DNA of 25,206 bases from Thermaceae bacterium (lineage in GTDB: Bacteria > Deinococcota > Deinococci > Deinococcales > Marinithermaceae): NCBI GenBank assembly GCA_027023345.1, contig JALVVO010000252.1, forward strand, positions 1 to 25,206, in the 5' to 3' direction. Made by a program: the position numbers and the translations under genes. Under the pieces are notes generated by a model. That model ran no database searches, was not told where the DNA came from, and saw nothing but the letters and a program-made list of their open reading frames with translations. Positions 8,560-15,289 of the stretch are shown one piece after another. The first letter of the stretch is position 1; every line of letters begins with the position of its first letter.

Positions 8560-8607
8560 ATGCTCCGCGCGCTCCGCCTACGCCTAGCCTCCGCGACCCG
8601 GGGGTAG
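8560..8607 (+). CDS. leu operon leader peptide (attenuation)
   Basis: A 15-codon ORF, MLRALRLRLASATRG, starts about 10 bases after the -10 box and stops at TAG 8605-8607. Four of its 15 codons are leucine: CTC at 8563 and 8572, CTA at 8578 and 8584. There is no Shine-Dalgarno, so it would be read as a nearly leaderless message. Its CTA codons lie in segment 1 and its last codons in segment 2 of a set of alternative hairpins (8576-8644). This is the pattern of ribosome-stalling attenuation: slow decoding of Leu codons under leucine limitation would free segment 2. It is too short for ordinary gene finding; the support is composition, position and RNA structure. Confidence 0.8.
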   Translation: MLRALRLRLASATRG

Positions 8608-8644
8608 GCACCGGCGCGTCGCCGCCTGCCCCCCTCGGGGGGGG
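8576..8644 (+). promoter_or_regulatory. leu attenuator: mutually exclusive hairpins
   Basis: Three alternative pairings can be drawn. 1:2 pairs 8576-8584 with 8601-8609 (8 of 9 positions, including GCCTAC with GTAGGC). 2:3 (antiterminator) pairs 8601-8604 with 8631-8634, 8607-8610 with 8627-8630, and 8612-8616 with 8620-8624 around a CGT loop. 3:4 (terminator) pairs the C run from 8629 with the G run 8637-8644. 2:3 excludes both 1:2 and 3:4. A ribosome stalled at the CTA codons covers segment 1, lets 2:3 form and permits read-through. One that reaches the TAG at 8605 covers segment 2 and lets the terminator form. Pairings were found by reading; no folding energies were calculated. Confidence 0.78.
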
Positions 8645-8654
8645 TTTCGTTTTT
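8629..8654 (+). terminator. Attenuator terminator ahead of leuC
   Basis: A C run (8629-8634) and a G run (8637-8644) form a GC stem with a tiny loop (CTCG or TC). A T-rich tract TTTCGTTTTT (8645-8654) follows directly. It ends 10 bases before the leuC ATG, so it lies in the leader and must be bypassed for leu expression. Confidence 0.85.
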
Positions 8655-8664
8655 GGGAGGGGAG

Positions 8665-10092
8665 ATGGGAAAGACGCTTTATGAGAAGGTCTGGGAGGCC
8701 CACGCGATCCGCGAGCTCCCCGACGGCCGCACCCAGCTCTTCATTGACCTCCACCTGATCCACGAGGTGACGAGCCCCCAGGCCTTCGCCATGCTCAAGG
8801 AGCGGGGGCTCAAGGTGGCCTTCCCCCACCGCACCTTCGCCACCGTGGACCACATCGTGCCCACCGACGACCGCACCGAGCCCTTCAAGGACCCGCTGGC
8901 CCAGGCGATGCTCGAGGCCCTGCGCAAGAACACCGCCGAGCACAGCATCCCCTTCTTCGACCTCAAAAGCGGCCGCCAGGGGATCGTGCACGTCATCGGC
9001 CCCGAGCTCGGCCTCACCCAGCCCGGCTTCACCATCGTCTGCGGCGACTCCCATACCTCCACCCACGGGGCCTTCGGCGCGATCGCCTTCGGGATCGGCA
9101 CCACCCAGGTGCGGGACGTGCTGGCCACCCAGACCGTGGCCATGCAAAAGCTAAAAGTTCGCCGCATCGAGGTGAACGGCCGGCTCCTCCCCGGCGTCAC
9201 CGCCAAGGACGTGATCCTCCACGTCATCCGCACCCTCGGCGTCAAGGGCGGAATCGGCTACGCCTACGAGTACGCCGGCGAGGTCATCGAGCAGATGAGC
9301 ATGGACGAGCGGATGACCGTCGCCAACATGTCCATCGAGGGCGGCGCCCGGATCGGCTACATGAACCCCGACGAGACCACCTTCGCCTACCTGAAGGGCC
9401 GGCCCTACGCCCCGAAGGGCGAGGACTGGGAGCGGGCGGTGGCCGAGTGGCGGGCGCTCGCCTCCGACCCCGACGCGCGCTACGACGACCGGGTCGAGCT
9501 CCGGGGCGAGGAGATCCCGCCCACCGTCACCTGGGGGGTCCACCCCGGGCAGTCGGCCCCGGTGGACGGGCGGGTGCCCGACCCCGCCGACTTCCCCGAG
9601 GCCGAGCGGGCCCAGGTGGAGGACGCCCTCCGCTACATGAAGCTCAGGCCTGGGCAGAAGCTCTCCGACGTGCGGGTGGACGTCGCCTTCCTCGGCAGCT
9701 GCACGAACGCGCGGCTTTCCGACCTGCGCCTGGTGGCGCGCTACCTCGAGGGGCGCCGGGTGGCGAAGGGGGTGCGGGCCCTGGTCGTGCCCGGGAGCCA
9801 GCTCGTCGCCGAGGCCGCCGAGCGCGAGGGGATCGCCGACGTCTTCCGGGCGGCGGGGTTTGAGTGGCGGGCCCCCGGCTGCTCAATGTGCCTGGCGATG
9901 AACCCCGACCGCCTGGTGGGCGACGAGCTCGCGATCAGCTCCTCGAACCGGAACTACAAGGGCCGCCAGGGGAGCCCCACCGGCCGCACCGTGCTCGCGA
10001 GCCCCCTGACCGTGGCCGCGAGCGCGGTGGCCGGCCACATCGCCGACCCCCGCGAGGTCTTCGGGATGGGAGGGGAAGATGCCGCCGATTAA
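8665..10092 (+). CDS. leuC: 3-isopropylmalate dehydratase large subunit LeuC
   Basis: LeuC with LeuD isomerises 2-isopropylmalate to 3-isopropylmalate, and can do the equivalent citramalate step. The 475-residue protein shows the [4Fe-4S] ligands C346 (LGSCTN), C406 and C409 (APGCSMCL), plus FPHRTFATVDHIVPT, GDSHTSTHGAFGAIAFGIGT and SSNRNYKGRQGSPTGRT. Length matches bacterial LeuC (E. coli 466). The ATG at 8665 is chosen over an in-frame TTG at 8653 because GGGAGGGGAG sits immediately before it and the TTG falls inside the terminator T tract. It overlaps leuD by 14 bases. Expression is probably governed by the upstream attenuator. Confidence 0.97.
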   Translation: MGKTLYEKVWEAHAIRELPDGRTQLFIDLHLIHEVTSPQAFAMLKERGLKVAFPHRTFATVDHIVPTDDRTEPFKDPLAQAMLEALRKNTAEHSIPFFDLKSGRQGIVHVIGPELGLTQPGFTIVCGDSHTSTHGAFGAIAFGIGTTQVRDVLATQTVAMQKLKVRRIEVNGRLLPGVTAKDVILHVIRTLGVKGGIGYAYEYAGEVIEQMSMDERMTVANMSIEGGARIGYMNPDETTFAYLKGRPYAPKGEDWERAVAEWRALASDPDARYDDRVELRGEEIPPTVTWGVHPGQSAPVDGRVPDPADFPEAERAQVEDALRYMKLRPGQKLSDVRVDVAFLGSCTNARLSDLRLVARYLEGRRVAKGVRALVVPGSQLVAEAAEREGIADVFRAAGFEWRAPGCSMCLAMNPDRLVGDELAISSSNRNYKGRQGSPTGRTVLASPLTVAASAVAGHIADPREVFGMGGEDAAD

Positions 10093-10690
10093 GCGCATAG
10101 AGGGGCGCGCGGTGCCGATCCGCGGCCGGGACATCGACACCGACCGCATCGTGCCCGCGCGGTTTTTGAAGACGGTGACCTTCGACGAACTCGGCGAGGC
10201 GCTCTTCTTCGACGAGCGCTACGACGAAAAGGGCAACCCCAAGGACCACCCCCTGAACGACCCCCGCTACGCCGGGGCGCGCATCATGCTGGTCGAGGCC
10301 GGCTTCGGCTCGGGCTCCTCGCGGGAGCACGCCCCCCAGGCGATCAAGCGGGCGGGGTTTTCGGCCCTCGTGGGCGAGTCCTTCGCCGAGATCTTCTTCG
10401 GCAACGCCACCCAGATCGGCCTGGTGGCGGTGACCGTGAGCCCCGAGGACCTCGGCTACCTGTTCGCCCTGGTGGAAAGGGCCCCCGAGACCGAGCTCGT
10501 GATCGACCTCGAGCGGATGGAGCTCCAGGCGGGGGACCGGGCGATTCCCGTCTTCCTCCCCGAGGCCGTACGCGAGGCCTTCCTCGAGGGCCGGTACGAT
10601 CCCCTCGAGGTGTTGCTCGAGGCGATGGACCGGGTGCGGGCGATGGACGAGGCCCGGGCCGCCCCGGGCAAACCCGGGCGCTACCGCTAG
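10079..10690 (+). CDS. leuD: 3-isopropylmalate dehydratase small subunit LeuD
   Basis: This 203-residue swivel-domain subunit completes the LeuCD dehydratase. It has the typical GRDIDTDRIVPARFLK opening and the substrate-loop block GFGSGSSREHAPQAIKRAGF. The FAEIFFGNATQIGL strand follows; E. coli-type subunits have FFNN at this site. Length is close to the 201 residues of E. coli LeuD. A GGGAGGGGAAG just before the ATG supports the start inside the leuC 3' end (14-base overlap), so the subunits should be made by coupled translation. The gene ends 3 bases before ogt. Confidence 0.96.
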   Translation: MPPIKRIEGRAVPIRGRDIDTDRIVPARFLKTVTFDELGEALFFDERYDEKGNPKDHPLNDPRYAGARIMLVEAGFGSGSSREHAPQAIKRAGFSALVGESFAEIFFGNATQIGLVAVTVSPEDLGYLFALVERAPETELVIDLERMELQAGDRAIPVFLPEAVREAFLEGRYDPLEVLLEAMDRVRAMDEARAAPGKPGRYR

Positions 10691-10693
10691 CCG

Positions 10694-11182
10694 GTGGATC
10701 TTTTCGGCTTTTCGGTCGCGGTGCGGTTTCTCCTCCAAAAGGGGGAGGTCCTCGCCTACGGCTGGCACTGGGACAAGGCCAGGGCCGAGAGGCACGCGGC
10801 CGCCCTCGCGTCCCACCACGGCATCCCGGCCGAGCCCGCCAGGGACCGAGGGCTTGAAGGCTGGCTCGCCGAGCGGCTCCGGGCGGTGGTGCTCGAGGGA
10901 GAGCGGTTTTCGCTGCCCTCCCATCCCTACCGGGACCGGGCCGTCTACGAGGCGCTCCTCGAGGTTCCCCGGGGCGAGACCCTGACCTACGGCGAGCTCG
11001 CGAAGCGGGCCGGCCTCCCCTACCCCCGGGTCCTCGCCGCGCTCCTCAAAAACCCCTTCCAGGTGCTCGTGCCCTGCCACCGCCTGGTCACCAGGAAGGG
11101 CACGCTCATGGGCTTTTACCCGCTCGGGGCCCGGGTCAAGCGCCGCTTGCTTGAGCTCGAGGGCGTGCGGCTGGAAGAATAA
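10694..11182 (+). CDS. ogt: Methylated-DNA-[protein]-cysteine S-methyltransferase (Ogt/MGMT type)
   Basis: A 162-residue suicide DNA-repair protein that transfers O6-alkyl groups from guanine to its own cysteine. The active site VPCHRLV has the acceptor C128. Before it lie the DNA-binding helices (GETLTYGELAKRAG), the arginine-finger region around R112, and the NP of LLKNPFQV. After it come the G-F-x-x-G-x-x-x-K motif and LLELEG. Because Cys is present, it should be a true alkyltransferase and not an alkyltransferase-like (PAHR-type) binding protein. The start is GTG, 3 bases after leuD, with little Shine-Dalgarno, so coupling is likely. leuB begins 4 bases after its stop. A repair gene inside a leu operon is unexpected. 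Confidence 0.9.
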   Translation: MDLFGFSVAVRFLLQKGEVLAYGWHWDKARAERHAAALASHHGIPAEPARDRGLEGWLAERLRAVVLEGERFSLPSHPYRDRAVYEALLEVPRGETLTYGELAKRAGLPYPRVLAALLKNPFQVLVPCHRLVTRKGTLMGFYPLGARVKRRLLELEGVRLEE

Positions 11183-11186
11183 CCGC

Positions 11187-12224
11187 ATGCCCAAGATCGC
11201 CCTCCTCCCCGGCGACGGGATCGGCCCCGAGGTCACCGAGGCAGCGGTGGCCGTGCTCAAGGCGCTCGATACCGCGGAAGGGCTCGGCCTCACCTTCGAG
11301 CGCTTCGCCTTCGGCGGCGAGGCGGTGGACCGCTTCGGCGAGCCCTTCCCCGAGGAGACGAAGCGGGGGGTGCTCGAGGCCGACGCGGTGCTCCTCGGCG
11401 CGATCGGCGGCCCCAAGTGGGACGGCCTGCCCAGGGAAAAGCGGCCCGAGAGCGGCCTCTTGGCCCTCCGGAAGACCCTCGGCCTTTTCGCCAACCTGCG
11501 CCCGGCCCGGGTGATGCCGGGGCTCGAGCACCTCTCCCCCCTCCGCCCCGAGGTCGCGAGGGGGGTGGACCTCCTGATCGTCCGCGAGCTCACCGGCGGG
11601 ATCTACTTCGGCGAGCCCCGGGGGATCGGCGAGGCCGAGGCCTGGAACACGATGCGCTACTCCCGCGCTGAGGTCGAGCGGGTCGCCGAGGTCGCCTTCG
11701 AGGCCGCGAAGAAGCGCCAGAGAAAGCTCACCAGCGTGGACAAGGCGAATGTGCTCGAGGTCGGCGAGCTCTGGCGGAAAACCGTCGCCGAGGTGGCCGC
11801 GCGCCACCCCGAGGTCGCGGTGGATTACCAGTATGTGGACGCGATGGCCATGTACCTCGTCACCCGGCCGCGGGACTTCGACGTGGTGCTCACAGGTAAC
11901 CTCTTCGGCGACATCCTCTCCGACCTGGCCTCGGTCCTGCCGGGGTCGCTCGGGCTCTTGCCCTCGGCCTCGCTGGGGGAGAAGACGCCGCTTTTCGAAC
12001 CGGTCCACGGCTCGGCCCCGGACCTCGCCGGAAAAGGGGTCGCGAACCCGGCAGCGGCGATCCTCTCCGCCGGGATGCTCCTCACCTACGCCCTCGACCT
12101 CCCCGAGCTCGGAGCCCGGGTCGAGCAGGCGGTGGAAGCCGCGCTAAAGGACCGCCCCACCCCCGACCTCGGCGGCACCGCCGGCACCCGGGACTTCACC
12201 CAGGCCGTCCTAGAGGCGCTCTAG
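11187..12224 (+). CDS. leuB: 3-isopropylmalate dehydrogenase LeuB
   Basis: LeuB oxidatively decarboxylates 3-isopropylmalate (and 3-methylmalate in the citramalate route) with NAD+. The ATG at 11187 gives MPKIALLPGDGIGPEV and 345 residues, the same length as Thermus LeuB; in-frame codons further upstream would run into ogt. Catalytic and binding residues are in place: R95, R105, R133, Y140 (GGIYFGEPRG), K186 (SVDKANVLE), D218 (YVDAMAM), D242 and D246 (GDILSD). The NAD loop EPVHGSAPDLAGKG follows. It is the last gene of the leuCD-ogt-leuB run. Its last 15 bases overlap the convergent archaemetzincin gene and no terminator is visible. Confidence 0.97.
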   Translation: MPKIALLPGDGIGPEVTEAAVAVLKALDTAEGLGLTFERFAFGGEAVDRFGEPFPEETKRGVLEADAVLLGAIGGPKWDGLPREKRPESGLLALRKTLGLFANLRPARVMPGLEHLSPLRPEVARGVDLLIVRELTGGIYFGEPRGIGEAEAWNTMRYSRAEVERVAEVAFEAAKKRQRKLTSVDKANVLEVGELWRKTVAEVAARHPEVAVDYQYVDAMAMYLVTRPRDFDVVLTGNLFGDILSDLASVLPGSLGLLPSASLGEKTPLFEPVHGSAPDLAGKGVANPAAAILSAGMLLTYALDLPELGARVEQAVEAALKDRPTPDLGGTAGTRDFTQAVLEAL

Positions 12225-12731
12225 CGCCCTTTCCAGCTCGGCCCGACAGCGCGCGCAGAAAAACCGCCCCTTCTCGTCCACCTCGGCCACCGAGTTGGAA
12301 AAGTGCATCACGCAGGTGGGGTCGGGGCAGTGGCCGAGGCCGAAGGTGTGGCCGAGCTCGTGGTTCGTCTCCTTCATGAGCCGCAAGAGGAAAAGCCGGC
12401 CCTCGGGGGTGACGAGCCGGTGGGCGCTCACCACCGCCGCCCGCCCGGGCCGCTCGGCGAGCCCGAAGACGAAGTTGAGGCCGGGCTCGAAGAGGTCGGC
12501 CGCGGTCACCCCCACCACCCGCCGGGCCTCGGGGTAAAGCGGCTTCAAGAAGGCGAGCACCTCCGCCGCCCGGTACTGCCCCCTGAGGGGATCGAAGGCC
12601 GAAGCCGGGCTCTCGGCGGGCTCGGCCACCTGGGCGACCAGGCCGAAGACCTCGAGCACATTCGCCGCCACCGGGTGAAGGAGCCTCGGGTCCAGGCCGT
12701 CAAGCGGCACGAGCGCGACGGGGACGTTCAC
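12210..12731 (-). CDS. amzA: Archaemetzincin-family zinc protease
   Basis: This 173-residue metalloprotease has the archaemetzincin signature. The active-site zinc motif HELGHTFGLGH has H124, catalytic E125, H128 and H134. C135 and C140 follow directly (HCPDPTCVM), then the Met-turn M142 and FSNS, and C159/C162 (FCARC) complete a second, structural zinc site of four cysteines. Archaemetzincins occur patchily in archaea and bacteria and their substrates are mostly unknown. No signal peptide is visible, so it should be cytoplasmic. The GTG start has a -10-like box 6 bases upstream (leaderless type). The gene is divergent from the SDR gene and its 3' end overlaps leuB. Confidence 0.92.
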   Translation of the reverse strand: MNVPVALVPLDGLDPRLLHPVAANVLEVFGLVAQVAEPAESPASAFDPLRGQYRAAEVLAFLKPLYPEARRVVGVTAADLFEPGLNFVFGLAERPGRAAVVSAHRLVTPEGRLFLLRLMKETNHELGHTFGLGHCPDPTCVMHFSNSVAEVDEKGRFFCARCRAELERALERL

Positions 12732-12762
12732 GCCCCGAGCCTACACCGGATACACTCGGGGC
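12732..12762. promoter_or_regulatory. Back-to-back leaderless promoters, palindromic
   Basis: The 31 bases between the archaemetzincin GTG (12731, minus) and the SDR ATG (12763, plus) hold a -10-like box for each. TAGGCT (12743-12738, minus) and TACACT (12751-12756, plus) are each followed by the same 6-base spacer CGGGGC and then the start codon. The ends form a perfect 8-bp inverted repeat, GCCCCGAG (12732-12739) and CTCGGGGC (12755-12762). A possible -35 for the SDR side, TTCACG (12727-12732), would lie over the archaemetzincin start codon. Confidence 0.6.
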
Positions 12763-13512
12763 ATGAGGCTCAGGAACACCACCTGGATCCTGACCGGCGC
12801 CTCGAGGGGCATCGGACGGGCGCTCGCCCTCCTCCTCGCCGAGCGGGGGGCCCGCCTGGTCTTAAACGCCCGCCACGCCGCGCCGCTCGCCGAGGTCGCC
12901 GCGCTGGTGCGGGAGAAGGGAAGCGAGGCGATCCCGGTCGAGGGCTCGGCGGGGGTGGCCGAGGTCGCCGGCCGGCTGGTTCGGGCCGCGCTCGGCCTCG
13001 GCAACTTCACCGGCTTCATCCACAACGCCGGCGTGCTCCACGCTGGCCCCCTGCTCTGGGAGCTCCCCGAACCCCATTGGGACGAGGTGATGGAGGCAAA
13101 CGTCAAGGCCGGCTACCAGCTCATCCGCTTCGCCGTCCCCGAGCTCGTCCAGGCCGGGGGCGGGGTGGCGGTCTTCCTCGGCTCGGGGGCGGCCGAGTCG
13201 AACCTGCCCGGGATCGGCGCCTACGCCGTGGCCAAGGCCGCCGAGGAGCACCTCGCCCGCCAGCTCGCCGCCGAGGCCCCGGAGATCGCGAGCTTCGCCT
13301 ACCGCCCCGGGGTGGTCGAGACCCGCATGCAGGAGGAGGCCCGCACCGCCGAGGGCGGGGCCGCCGAGGTGCTGCACCGGGTCTTCCGCGGCTACAAGGA
13401 GCAGGGCATCCTGCTTACCCCCGAGGAAAGCGCCCGGGCGCTGGTGCGCATTCTTGAGGGCGCCCCCCGGCGGTTTTCCGGCAAGGTCGCGACCTGGGAG
13501 GACGGGGCATGA
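12763..13512 (+). CDS. Short-chain dehydrogenase/reductase
   Basis: A 249-residue NAD(P)-dependent SDR oxidoreductase. The cofactor loop TGASRGIG (11-18), NAG (88-90), catalytic N113, S141, Y154 and K158, and the PGVVETRMQ segment after the active site are all in order. R15 beside the glycine loop and R37 suggest NADP(H). The substrate cannot be predicted; the overall pattern resembles the benzil-reductase/Irc24-like group. It has a leaderless-type start and overlaps ilvD by 4 bases (ATGA), so it is cotranscribed with a branched-chain amino-acid gene, though no direct role in that pathway is known. Confidence 0.9.
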   Translation: MRLRNTTWILTGASRGIGRALALLLAERGARLVLNARHAAPLAEVAALVREKGSEAIPVEGSAGVAEVAGRLVRAALGLGNFTGFIHNAGVLHAGPLLWELPEPHWDEVMEANVKAGYQLIRFAVPELVQAGGGVAVFLGSGAAESNLPGIGAYAVAKAAEEHLARQLAAEAPEIASFAYRPGVVETRMQEEARTAEGGAAEVLHRVFRGYKEQGILLTPEESARALVRILEGAPRRFSGKVATWEDGA

Positions 13513-15194
13513 GGAGCGACCGCATCAAGAAGGGAGCCGACCGCGCTCCCCACCGCTCGCTGCTCCGGGCCACCGGGGTGATCGAGCGCGAGTCCGACTT
13601 CGACAAGCCCTTCATCGCGGTGGTGAACTCCTACGTGGACATCGTTCCCGGCCACGCCCACCTCCGCGAGTTCGTTCAGAGCATCAAGCGCTACATCCGC
13701 GAGGCCGGCGGCGTCCCCTTCGAGTTCAACACCATCGGCGTGGACGACGGCATCGCCATGGGCCACGAGGGGATGCGCTGGAGCCTCCCCTCGCGCGAGC
13801 TCATCGCCGACAGCGTCGAGACCATGCTCATCGCCCACGCCTTCGACGCCGCCATCTTCATCCCCAACTGCGACAAGATCGTCCCCGGCATGCTGATGGC
13901 CGCCCTCCGGGTAAACATCCCCTCGATCTTCGTCTCCGGCGGCCCCATGCGCGCAGGGGTCCTGCCCTCCTCGGGCCGGGTGGTGGACCTAATCAGCGTC
14001 TTCGAGGCCCTGGGCCAGCTCAAGAAGGGCGAGATCGGCGAGGAGGAGCTCCGCGAGATCGAGACCTACGCCTGCCCCGGCTGCGGCTCGTGCTCCGGGC
14101 TCTTCACCGCGAACAGCATGAACTCGCTGCTCGAGGCCCTAGGCCTCGCCCTCCCCGGCAACGGCACCATCCTCGCCGAGGACCCCCGCCGGGAGGAGCT
14201 CAAGAAGAAGGCCGCCTACCGGGTGGTGGAGCTCGCCTTCGAGGACCTGAAGCCCCGGGACGTCGTCACCCAGGCCTCCTTCGAGAACGCCTTCCGCCTC
14301 GACGTAGCCATGGGGGGATCGACCAACACCGTGCTCCACACCCTGGCCGCCGCCCAAGAAGCGGGGATCCCCTTCCCGCTCGAAAGGCTCGACGAGATCG
14401 GCCGCACCACCCCCACGCTCGCCAAGATCGCCCCGAGCTCCGCCTACCACATGGAGGACCTCGACCGCGCCGGCGGCATCCACGCAATCCTGAAAGAGCT
14501 CGCCCGCGGAGGATATTTGAACCTCGAGGCCATGACCGTCCAGGGCAAGACCCTGGGCGAGGTGCTCGAAGAGGGCGACTTCGCGATCCAGGACGAGCGG
14601 GTCATCCGCCGGCTGGAAAACCCCTACGACGAAAAGGGCGGCCTTCGGATCCTCTTTGGGAGCCTCGCCCCCGAGGGCGCGGTGGTGAAGACCGCCGGGG
14701 TGGACCCCAAGATGATGCGCCACACCGGACCCGCCCGCGTCTTCGACTCCGAGGAGGAGGCCCAGGCCGCGATCAACGGCGGGCGGATCCGCCCTGGCGA
14801 CGTGGTGGTGATTCGCTACGAGGGGCCGAAGGGCGGGCCCGGCATGCGGGAGATGCTCGCCCCCACCTCGGCGCTCGTCGGCATGGGGCTCGGCGACTCG
14901 GTGGCCCTCGTCACCGACGGACGCTTCTCCGGCGGCACCCGGGGCGCGGCCATCGGCCACGTCTCCCCCGAGGCCGCCGAGGGCGGGCCGATCGGCCTCG
15001 TCGAGGAAGGCGACCCGATCGCGATCGACCTGGTCGAGGGCCGGGTGGACCTCCTCGTGGACGAGGCCGAGCTAGAAAGGCGCAAAGCCCGCTTCAAGCC
15101 CCTGAAGAAGCCGGTGAACGGCTCCTGGCTCAAGCGCTACCGCGCGCTGGTGACGAACGCCTCGAAGGGCGCCGTCCTCCGCGAGCCGGAGTAA
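13509..15194 (+). CDS. ilvD: Dihydroxy-acid dehydratase IlvD
   Basis: IlvD dehydrates dihydroxy acids to the 2-oxo acids of valine/leucine and isoleucine. The 561-residue protein carries C121 (PNCDKIVPGM) and C189/C192/C195 (CPGCGSCSGLFTANSMN) for the iron-sulfur cluster, FVSGGPMRAG, the MGGSTNTVLH block, a KTAGVD segment, and the GPKGGPGMREML and DGRFSGGTRG motifs. The region near residue 43 reads NSYVDIVPGH without a cysteine, as in the E. coli enzyme, so an oxygen-sensitive [4Fe-4S]-type cluster is possible. The start overlaps the SDR stop as ATGA. A strong terminator lies just downstream. Confidence 0.96.
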   Translation: MRSDRIKKGADRAPHRSLLRATGVIERESDFDKPFIAVVNSYVDIVPGHAHLREFVQSIKRYIREAGGVPFEFNTIGVDDGIAMGHEGMRWSLPSRELIADSVETMLIAHAFDAAIFIPNCDKIVPGMLMAALRVNIPSIFVSGGPMRAGVLPSSGRVVDLISVFEALGQLKKGEIGEEELREIETYACPGCGSCSGLFTANSMNSLLEALGLALPGNGTILAEDPRREELKKKAAYRVVELAFEDLKPRDVVTQASFENAFRLDVAMGGSTNTVLHTLAAAQEAGIPFPLERLDEIGRTTPTLAKIAPSSAYHMEDLDRAGGIHAILKELARGGYLNLEAMTVQGKTLGEVLEEGDFAIQDERVIRRLENPYDEKGGLRILFGSLAPEGAVVKTAGVDPKMMRHTGPARVFDSEEEAQAAINGGRIRPGDVVVIRYEGPKGGPGMREMLAPTSALVGMGLGDSVALVTDGRFSGGTRGAAIGHVSPEAAEGGPIGLVEEGDPIAIDLVEGRVDLLVDEAELERRKARFKPLKKPVNGSWLKRYRALVTNASKGAVLREPE

Positions 15195-15207
15195 GGGAAA
15201 CCCCTAG

Positions 15208-15245
15208 GAACCACGGGTGCTTGCGCGCCCGCGGTTCATATTTTT
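15208..15245 (+). terminator. Rho-independent terminator after ilvD
   Basis: A long hairpin starts 13 bases after the ilvD stop. GAACC pairs with GGTTC (15208-15212 / 15233-15237) and CGGGTGC with GCGCCCG (15214-15220 / 15225-15231), with one A/C mismatch and a TTGC loop. ATATTTTT follows. It ends the SDR-ilvD unit before the NEW3-ABC cassette. Confidence 0.9.
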
Positions 15246-15289
15246 AAATCGAGCGTAGAGGTACTTTGGTGCGTAAGAGGAGGTGAGCG

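Noticed and set aside
8653..8664. TTG start for leuC at 8653
   Set aside because: It lies in the terminator T tract and before the strong GGGAGGGGAG; the ATG at 8665 is far better placed.
13454..15247. 597-codon plus-strand frame overlapping ilvD
   Set aside because: Out-of-frame shadow rich in Arg/Pro/Gly; ilvD in the neighbouring frame has all family motifs.
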